Positions 57,225-64,000 of a stretch of 64,000 bases of DNA are shown here, one piece after another. Location of the stretch: contig CAJNDS010000186.1 of the NCBI GenBank assembly GCA_905221605.1, positions 22,501 to 86,500 of the forward strand. Reading direction: 5' to 3'. Every line of letters begins with the position of its first letter. Within the stretch, counting starts at the first letter, position 1. The notes beneath the pieces are model-generated. The model had not been told where the DNA came from. It was given only the letters and a program-made list of their open reading frames with translations, and made no database searches. The DNA comes from Symbiodinium natans (taxonomy: Eukaryota > Sar > Dinophyceae > Suessiales > Symbiodiniaceae). Both the position numbers and the translations under genes were made by a program.

Positions 57225-58025
57225 ACAAACATTACCGGAACAAATCGTACAAATCAAGGCGGCTATCTTGGGTTACAACTTTGTTGAAACCTTGATTACT
57301 AGTTATTGCGGTCACTGTCAACTTTAGCCAGCAGACACAGACACACAATGCCGGAACAAATCGTACAAGTCACTGCCGTCCACAAACATTACCGGAACAA
57401 AATGCCGGAACAAATCGTACAAGTCACTGCCCTCCACAAACATTGCCGGGATAAATCGTACAAATCAATACAAATCAATATGGCCAGCTAGAGTTACAAC
57501 ATTGTTGAAATCTTGATTATTGGATGCTGCGGTCCTTCTCAACTTTAGCCAGCCGACCCAGACGCACAATGCCGGAACAAATCGTACAAGTCGCTGCCGT
57601 CCACAAACATTGCCGGAACACATCGTACAAATCAATATGGCTAGCTAGAGTTACAACATTGTTGAAATGTTGATTGTTGGTTTTTGCGGTCATGGTCAAT
57701 TTTAGCCAGCCGATCCAGACGCACAATGCCGGAACAAATCGCGTACAAATGAATGCTGCCCACGCGCACTGCCCGAAGCAGTTTAGGATAAATTCGGGTT
57801 AGGTTTAGGGCCACACTGCCGGAACAAATCGTACAAATCCTCGCTGCCTTCACTAGCAATATCGCCGGAACAACTTGTGCAAATCTCTGCTGCCCACGCA
57901 CGCTGCCGGAACAAATCGTACAAATCCCTGCTGCTTTCACTAGCAATATCACCTGAGCAACTTGTACAATCTCTGCTGCCCACGCACGCTGCCGGAACAA
58001 ATCGTACACATCCCTGCTGCCAGCA
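57225..58025. repeat. Repeat block around GGAACAAATCGTACAA
   Basis: About a dozen GCCGGAACAAATCGTACAA motifs. In 57810-58020 they lie 40-48 bp apart with CTGCTGCCCACGCACGC spacers. In 57225-57740 three larger units share GTTACAACATTGTTGAAA and TTAGCCAGCCGACCCAGACG. Minus-strand frames read ICTICSGSVRGQQR repeatedly; that is a by-product unless transcripts show otherwise. Confidence 0.8.
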
Positions 58026-58335
58026 TTTGACAGGTGTGCTTCCGTGATTGCCCCAGAGTTCGCGCATTCTCTCCGCTGTAGGAGCGGAGGTCACGGCACA
58101 TGTAGGCTGACAGAACTTGTACGTTGCAGCAACGATGCATGCACTCTTGTGACACAGCCGGGACAAGCAAGATCTTTCTTTTGGCACGTTTCGCCTGAGC
58201 TTTCTCCCCAAACTCCCCAAACACGTATTGAAAGAGTACGGTCAGCGCGACCAGGGCTTAGCCTATCTTTCTGCATAATGATAGGCCGGCGCCTCACCCA
58301 CAGTCCCAGTACACATCCCTACTCAGACTCAGACT
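58026..58335. other. Unique segment, no gene called
   Basis: Overlapping short frames on both strands, the minus ones continuing the repeat frames. No motif. Confidence 0.4.
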
Positions 58336-58614
58336 GACCATAGTACATTACATATTATATAATATATATTATATATTATATATCATCTATTATATATTAT
58401 ATATTATATTATATATATATGATAATATTATATTATTTTATATTAGTATACATATATAGTATAATATATATATAATATTATATATATAATATATATATAA
58501 TATATATAATATATATAATATATATAATATATATAATATATAATAATATATATATAATAATAAAAAAAATATATATATATATATAATATAATAATATAAT
58601 ATATATAGATATTT

Positions 58615-58645
<31 letters not shown>

Positions 58646-59110
58646 ATATATATATAAACTATATATATATATATAATATCATACATATAACATATATAAT
58701 ATGTATAATGTATATAATATTTATAATATATATAATATAGAAAATAAATATATAATAAGTATAATGCTTATAGTACTATTTGATATATACAAAATATATT
58801 TATATATATGTATATATTATATACATAGTGTACTACAATATATAATTATAATTTATATACTATATTTTTTAATATAATTATATATTATATATTATAATAT
58901 ATATATATATATATAAAATACATATTATATAATACATAATATATAATATATAACATATAACATATAACATATAACGTATAATACATAATATATAATATAT
59001 AATATGTAATATATAATATAATATATAATATATAATATATAATATACATATATGTATATATATGTATATATTATGCATTTTATTATATATATATATATTC
59101 ATTTAATTAT
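58336..59110. repeat. Almost pure A/T tract
   Basis: About 770 bp of TA, TATA and ATTATA repeats with hardly any G or C. Possible matrix-attachment, origin or cruciform-forming DNA; Tyr/Ile-rich frames are artefacts. Confidence 0.9.
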
Positions 59111-59151
59111 ACATAAAACTTATAAAGGCAACATTAAACATTACTACGATG

Positions 59152-60581
59152 TGGTAACAGGGCCTTCTTATGCAAGTAACCGAAATGTCAATGTTCTTGA
59201 CATTACAGACCTGACAGACTATTTAAACTCTCCAGAGACATTTCAAAATCTTCGCACTTTTCAGACATTCCAGACTTTTCAGATATTTCAGACCTTCCAG
59301 ACATTTCAGACTTTTCAGACATTTCAGACTTTTTAGACTTTTCCTCCTTTTCAGATATTTCAGACATTTCAGACTTTTCAGACATTCCAGACATTTCAAA
59401 CTTTTCAGATCTTCCAGAAATTCCAAGCTTTTCAAACATTCCAGACATACCAGACTTTTCAGACATTTCAGATATTCCAGACATTTCAGACTTTTCAGAT
59501 GTTTCAGACATTCCAGACATTTCAGACTTTTCAGATATGTCAGACATTTCAGACATGTTTTTTTTTTTCAGATATGTGCCTGTAAATTTTTGAGATGTTT
59601 GGAAAGGCTAGGCTGTCTAGAACGTCTGGAACGTTTGGAAAGCCTGGAAAGTCTGAAAAACTTAGCACGCCGGAAATGTTTGAAATGTTTGGAGTGTCTG
59701 AAATATCTGAAAAGTTTGAAATGTCTGGAATGTCTGAAAAGTTTGGGTCTTTTGGGATCTCTGGAAAGTAGGGAATGTTGGAAACGTCTGGAATGTCTGA
59801 AAAGTTTGGAATGTCTGAAAAGTTTGGAAATTTTGGAATGTATGGAATGTCTGAAAAGTCTGAAAAGTTTGGAACGTCTGGAACGTCTGGAATGTTCCAA
59901 ACGTTTGGAATGTCTTAACATTTTGAAAAGCTTCGAATGTTTGAAATGTGTGGAATGTCTGAAATATCTGAAAAGTCTGAAATGTCTGGAATATCTGAAA
60001 TGTCTGAAAAGTCTGGTATGTCTGGAATGTTTGAAAAGCTTGGAATTTCTGGAATATCTGAAAAGTTTGAAGTGTCTGGAATGTCTGAAAAGTCTGAAAT
60101 GTCTGGAATGTCTGAAACATCTGAAAAGTCTGAAATGTCTGAAAAGTCTGGTATGTCTGGAATGTTTGAAAAGCTTGGAATTTCTGGAATGGCTGAAAAG
60201 TTTGAAAAGTCTGAAATGTCTGAAAGGTCTGAAATATCTGAAAAGCTTGAAAAGTCTAAAGTGTCTGAAATGTCTGAAAAGCCTGAAATGTCTGGAATGT
60301 CTGAAATATCTGAAAAGTCTGGAATGTCGGAAACGTTTGGAATGTCTGACAAGTTTAGAAATTCTGGAACGTCTGGAAAGTCTGGAATGTTTGAAATGTC
60401 CGGAATGTCTGAAAAGTTGGGAATGGAACATCTGAAACATCTGAGATGTCTTGAATATATAGAGTGTCTGGAAGGGTTGGTATGCTAGGAATATATTCAA
60501 AACGAGCTAACATGATAAATGTTTAAAGTAATGTATGTTGTTGAACGAAAGCCTAGTGGATCACAGAAGGCCCTGTTGCCA
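59152..60581. mobile_element. Element with 17-bp inverted ends enclosing a palindromic satellite
   Basis: TGGTAACAGGGCCTTCT at 59152-59168 is the reverse complement, with one mismatch, of AGAAGGCCCTGTTGCCA at 60565-60581. Between them lies a 9-bp satellite in two orientations. It is flanked by A/T tracts on both sides. No transposase recognised. Confidence 0.7.
59225..60485. repeat. 9-bp satellite (TCTGRAAWG), inverted halves
   Basis: 59250-59560 reads as CATTTCAGA/CTTTTCAGA units; 59590-60485 reads as the reverse complement, TCTGAAAAG/TCTGAAATG/TCTGGAATG, about 100 units. The turn is near 59560-59590. The 9-bp period keeps all six frames open, giving frames up to 310 codons (RLFRHFRHSRHF, LKSLKCLECL, SEKSEMSG) that I regard as artefacts. 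Confidence 0.9.
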
Positions 60582-60660
60582 TATATATATATATATATAA
60601 TATAATATAATATAACATAACACACACACATATATATATATATGTATTATGTAGATACAT
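60582..60660. repeat. TA / CA microsatellite
   Basis: (TA)n, TAATA and CACACA runs adjoining the right end of the element. Confidence 0.9.
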
Positions 60661-60989
60661 AAATAACCTTTGATAGAAACTTCATCCAAGCTGCTCTGAG
60701 CCTCTAAACCCCAATCCTAAAACCCTGAAACCAGGCCCGCAATCCCGAAAACCTAGGCCTCCAGAGGCCCGCCCGTTAGAAAGCTGTGAAGCACGGGCGA
60801 GGGTTAAGGGTCTACGTTCTGCGAAGCCCTAAACCATAAACCCCAAATCCTAAACCCTAAGCCGCAAGCCCTAAACCCTAAACCACAAACCCTAAACCCT
60901 AAACCCCAAGCCCTAAACCCTAAACCCCAAACCCTATACCCTAAACTCCCTTGACCGGAAACCTGTCCGTTGAAAGCCCTGTCTCGCAG

Positions 60990-61022
60990 GAGATCGGCGC
61001 AGTGCTGACGGACGGGGCAAGG
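60990..61022 (+). CDS. Exon, EIGAVLTDGAR
   Basis: CTCGCAG acceptor; 11 codons in phase 0; AGG|GT donor. Confidence 0.55.
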
Positions 61023-64000
61023 GTTCAGGGTCTTAAATTTCGGGTTTCGGGTTTGCGGCTGCGGGTTCGGGTTTAGGGTTTAGGGTTTAGGGTTTAGGGT
61101 TTAGGGTTTAGGGATCAGGGAGTAAGGATTAGGGATTAGAAGGCACCCCACAAGGGAGCTCCCTTCCAGGTGACACGAATCTTGGAGGAGGGCTTAAGCG
61201 TCACATTAGCGTCACGTCACTAAACGGTGAACCCAAAAGTCCTGAAGCCCTGAAGCCCTTTCTGAAGACCCCAAGACCCTCCGATACGCCCTGAGAATCC
61301 CAGAAACCCTGTGTAGCAGCCTGGCAACCTTTGTCAATGCGCCTTTGGCAAGAAACCAGCTCTCCAGCCGGCGATATGACAGGATTTAGGGGTGGTTGGG
61401 CCCCTCTGGGGTTTAAAGCGCTTAAACCCCAAAACCCCAACCCTAAACCCGGAACCCTAGACCCTAAACCCTAAACTCTAAAAGCCGCAGTAGGCCTGAC
61501 ACTGTGCGAGCCGCGCAGGATGTGGGATACCAGGGCACCGTGGAGGCAAGGGCCTTTCGGGTTTCAGGCCCAGGGGCCCTGAAGGGTTTAGGGTTTAGGG
61601 TTTAGGGTTTAGGGGTTTAGGGTTTAGGGTTTAGGGGTAGAACCCTTGAGTTCGGGTACTCTGTTAAGAGCACCTAGGGCAAGGGCGCCTTCTCAAGCGG
61701 GTCACCACCTCTTCCAAGCACGTGCCCTCAACGCTCCAAGCCCTAAATCCAAGGGTAGCTACATGGTCCCTTAGTATACTGGTATACCCCTTACATACAA
61801 ATTCAGGGCCCATACATCAGAACCCTTTAAAGGAGGTTACCTTAAACAAAACCCTAAACCAGAAAACCCCTAAAAAACCCGAAAGACCTCAAAAACCCTC
61901 AGTCCCAAGTCCTAAAGTCATTATTCCTGAACCCAGAAATCCCACTGAATACTAAGGGCCCGTACTAATCTGAACTTCCAGACCCCAAACCTCCTAAACC
62001 GGCTTAAGGTTTAGGGTTTGGGGTTTAGGGCTTAGGGTTTGGGGTTCCGGATCCGAAGCCCCAAATCCTAAGCCCCGGTAAACCCTAAACCCTAAACCCT
62101 AAACCCCAAACCCTAAACCCTAAACCCTAAACCCTAAACCCTAAACCCTAAACTATTCTGGAGAGGTCGTTGGCAAGACGGTCGCCGTGGTGGAGGAGAA
62201 GGTGCAGGCCCAGCATCGGAACCCTAGGCCCTGAACCCTAAACCCTAAACCCTAAACCCTAAACCCTAAACCCTAAACCCTAAACCCTAAATCCTTACTG
62301 GGCTTTAGGGTTTCGCGTGCCCTGGCATCCTGAATCCTTATGAGCCCCAAACTCCACAAAACCTAAACCCAAAACCCCCCCGACCAATTCGGGTTTTCAG
62401 GGTTTAGGGTTTAGGGCTAGGGTTTAGGGTTTGGGGTTTAGGGTTTAGGGTTCAGGGTTAGGGTTTAGGGTTTAGGGTTTAGGGTTTAGGGTTTAGGGTT
62501 TGGGGTTTAGGGCTCAGGGTTCAGGGTTTAGGGTTTAGGGTCGGGGTTTAGGGTTTAGGGTTTAGGGTTTAGGGTTTAGGGTTTAGGGTTTAGGGTTTAG
62601 GGTTTAGGGTTTCGGGTTTGGGGGACACAAAGAAGAGCAGAAGCTGAACGATCAGGTTCCTGTGACTACGGTGACGACTAGCTCCGTGACTACGGTGACG
62701 ACTAGCTCCGCTTCCGCCACAGAAGCTTGGACGTTTTGGGCCGAACCTAAACCCAAAACGGTAAACCATACAGCCTAAACCCTAAACCCTAAACCCTCAA
62801 CCCTCAACCCTAAACCCTAAACCCAACTCTTCTTTTCATAAGATTGAGGGTTCAGGCCTTGGATAGTGCTTTGGGGGGGGGGTTCAGGGGTCGAGGTGGC
62901 AGGGATGTAGTGGTTTTAATGGATTTGGGGCTTAGGGGCTTTTGACGTCAGGGCCTACAGAGTCCCAACAAATCTTAACCCTAAACCCGGTAGAACCGCA
63001 TTCGGGCTTTAGGGCTCAAGCGTCTCAGGGCTACAGCGGTGTAGGTTTAGGGTTGTTCAGAAGGAGGTCTTGGCTATTTGTTTGGTGTGTAGAGGTGTGG
63101 TTGTGAGATTGTAAGGTTTAGGGCTTATATGGGGTTTAGGGTTTACGTGGAGCCTAGTTAGGGTTGTGGGTGTATAGGGCTTCGAGCTTCTAGGATCTAC
63201 GGTTTAGAAAAGGGCTTGTATAGCGGTGAGTCTATGGGGTGCTGCTTTCTGGTTTCTCCTTGTACCCTTAGCCCCAGAACCTTGGTAACCCCCAAACCCC
63301 ATAAAACCCCAAAAGCATAAATCCTGTAAATCAGGAACCCTCAACCCTCAAACCTCAAACCCTAAACCCTAACCGCCCAGGAAAGCTCATCCACAACATC
63401 AACGTCCACGACGGGCGGGGACGCACCCACGAGCACGCGGGGAATCCCGGGGGGCCAGGGGTTGGGGTTCGGGGTTTGGGGTTTGGGGATTCGGGTTAGG
63501 GGTTTCGGGTTTGGGGTTTTGGGTTTGGGGTTTATAGGGTTAGGGTTTAGAGTGCCGACGTCCCGTGCACATTGTGCCGTCCACAAATCGTGCTCCCCGC
63601 CACAGTCCCCTTAAGCCCGAAGCCCTGAAACCTCAACCCTGAAACCCTAAGCTTGCTTTTTAGGGCTGAGGGTCGAAGACCTTGTACACTCCGAAAACAT
63701 GAGTCGGAAGAGGCAAGCTGAAAACTAACTTGGCTATTCCCTAGCTTCGGTTCAAAAAAGATGTACCTGAACCCTATAAACCTTACAAACCCTATAAACG
63801 CAAAAACGGTTTCGGGTTTGGGGTTTAGGCGGTTTAGCGTATCCCTGCCTATAAACCCCTAAACTCCGAACCCCTTTTTCGGGGTCAATTGTGTGAGGGT
63901 TGCGAGTTTCCCGTTTAGGAAGCCGCATGGAACTGTAGCCAGCACCCTACACCCCAATCCCTAAACCCTAAACCCTAAACCCCGTAGCCCTAAAAGCCCC
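60990..64000 (+). CDS. Third exon series (model span, runs off the window)
   Basis: Eight or nine plus-strand exon candidates in telomere-like introns, again Cys-poor and Ser/Thr-rich. It may be the 5' or middle part of another gene of the same family. No start codon is identified. Confidence 0.4.
61170..61193 (+). CDS. Short exon, VTRILEEG
   Basis: A CTCCCTTCCAG acceptor; VTRILEEG; donor uncertain. Confidence 0.45.
61320..61382 (+). CDS. Exon, LATFVNAPLARNQLSSRRYD
   Basis: GTAGCAG acceptor, phase-1 start, LATFVNAPLARNQLSSRRYD; CAG|GA donor. Confidence 0.65.
61519..61545 (+). CDS. Micro-exon, DVGYQGTVE
   Basis: CGCGCAG acceptor; nine codons in phase 0; GAG|GCAAGG donor. 27 nt. Confidence 0.55.
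61684..61721 (+). CDS. Short exon, GAFSSGSPPLPS
   Basis: GGCAAG acceptor; GAFSSGSPPLPS; GT donor. Moderate. 61751-61843 is a family 4 copy. Confidence 0.4.
62166..62201 (+). CDS. Exon, VVGKTVAVVEEK
   Basis: GGAGAG acceptor; VVGKTVAVVEEK; AAG|GTGCAG donor. 62220-62600 is telomere-like repeat in both orientations. Confidence 0.6.
62633..62721 (+). CDS. Ser/Thr-rich exon with in-frame 24-bp duplication
   Basis: EQKLNDQVP then VTTVTTSS twice and ASAT; GA donor. The 24-bp unit GTGACTACGGTGACGACTAG+CTCC is at 62662-62685 and 62686-62709 without differences. Confidence 0.65.
62740..63370. other. Intron, degenerate telomere-like and unique DNA
   Basis: No exon recognised. TTTAGGG-like at 63000-63160, unique elsewhere. 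Confidence 0.5.
63381..63458 (+). CDS. Ser/Thr-rich exon, ESSSTTSTSTTGGDAPTSTR
   Basis: CGCCCAG acceptor; ESSSTTSTSTTGGDAPTSTR then GIPGGQ. Mucin-like like 46750. A last weak candidate is at 63756 (FGSKK after a CTATTCCCTAG acceptor). Confidence 0.6.

Noticed and set aside
57641-58220. Minus-strand Cys-containing repeat protein (ICTICSGSV)
   Set aside because: Follows the repeat unit in several frames at once; no start context or splice signals and opposite strand to all exons. Kept only as a finding to test.
59568-60500. Open frames of 281-310 codons on both strands
   Set aside because: They lie in a 9-bp satellite; a period divisible by three keeps every frame open. Peptides are simple repeats and overlap on both strands.

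Overview
The window looks like nuclear DNA of a dinoflagellate, possibly a symbiodiniacean-type genome. The evidence is (1) plant/alga-type telomere repeats, TTTAGGG on one strand and CCCTAAA on the other, scattered in short and long arrays through almost the whole window; (2) many very short, GC-rich exon-like islands, nearly all on the + strand, joined by introns whose 5' ends read GT, GC or GA and whose 3' ends read AG; and (3) strong C/G preference at third codon positions inside the islands. No bacterial or organellar gene is visible. Organism, gene names and exact splice sites are inferred, since no transcript or database search was available. Most long open frames here lie in repeats and are not genes.

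Layout. 1-2428: telomere-like and other low-complexity repeats with one hairpin element. 2429-37323: about 48 short exon candidates (about 20-93 nt) that I read as one giant gene for a secreted or surface cysteine-rich protein. Its exons cycle through four recurring types: a CPVxC type, a DYxxxGTW...ETCA type, a CPCGxNxxxC type and a DPxW..CLP type. 37916-46471: the exons change to cysteine-poor, Ser/Thr/Ala-rich beta-strand-like segments. 46750-47022: a Thr-rich mucin-like exon ends in a stop codon and is followed by UTR-like unique sequence, so a gene may end here. 48386-55203: a second exon series, again cysteine-poor, whose last exon (55066-55203) is cysteine-rich and ends in TAA. 60990-64000: a third exon series of the same style, including Ser/Thr-rich exons, running off the end of the window.

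55560-60650 is different in kind. It holds a roughly 150-bp satellite with a telomere-like core, a roughly 45-bp repeat block, 770 bp of almost pure A/T, and an element with 17-bp inverted ends enclosing a palindromic 9-bp satellite. Introns also carry several families of short hairpin (MITE-like) elements, two palindromic satellites near 11.7-12.9 kb, and a few inserted gene fragments: a frameshifted 130-codon fragment at 16.6 kb, an IQ-motif fragment at 21.0 kb, and unidentified coding-like pieces at 8.4, 24.9, 35.5, 41.2 and 44.4 kb.

Working picture: one to three same-direction genes encoding large extracellular proteins with cysteine-rich repeats and Thr/Ser-rich linkers, stretched out by introns built from telomere-like repeats and hairpin elements. 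The repeat architecture of the introns is as notable as the protein.
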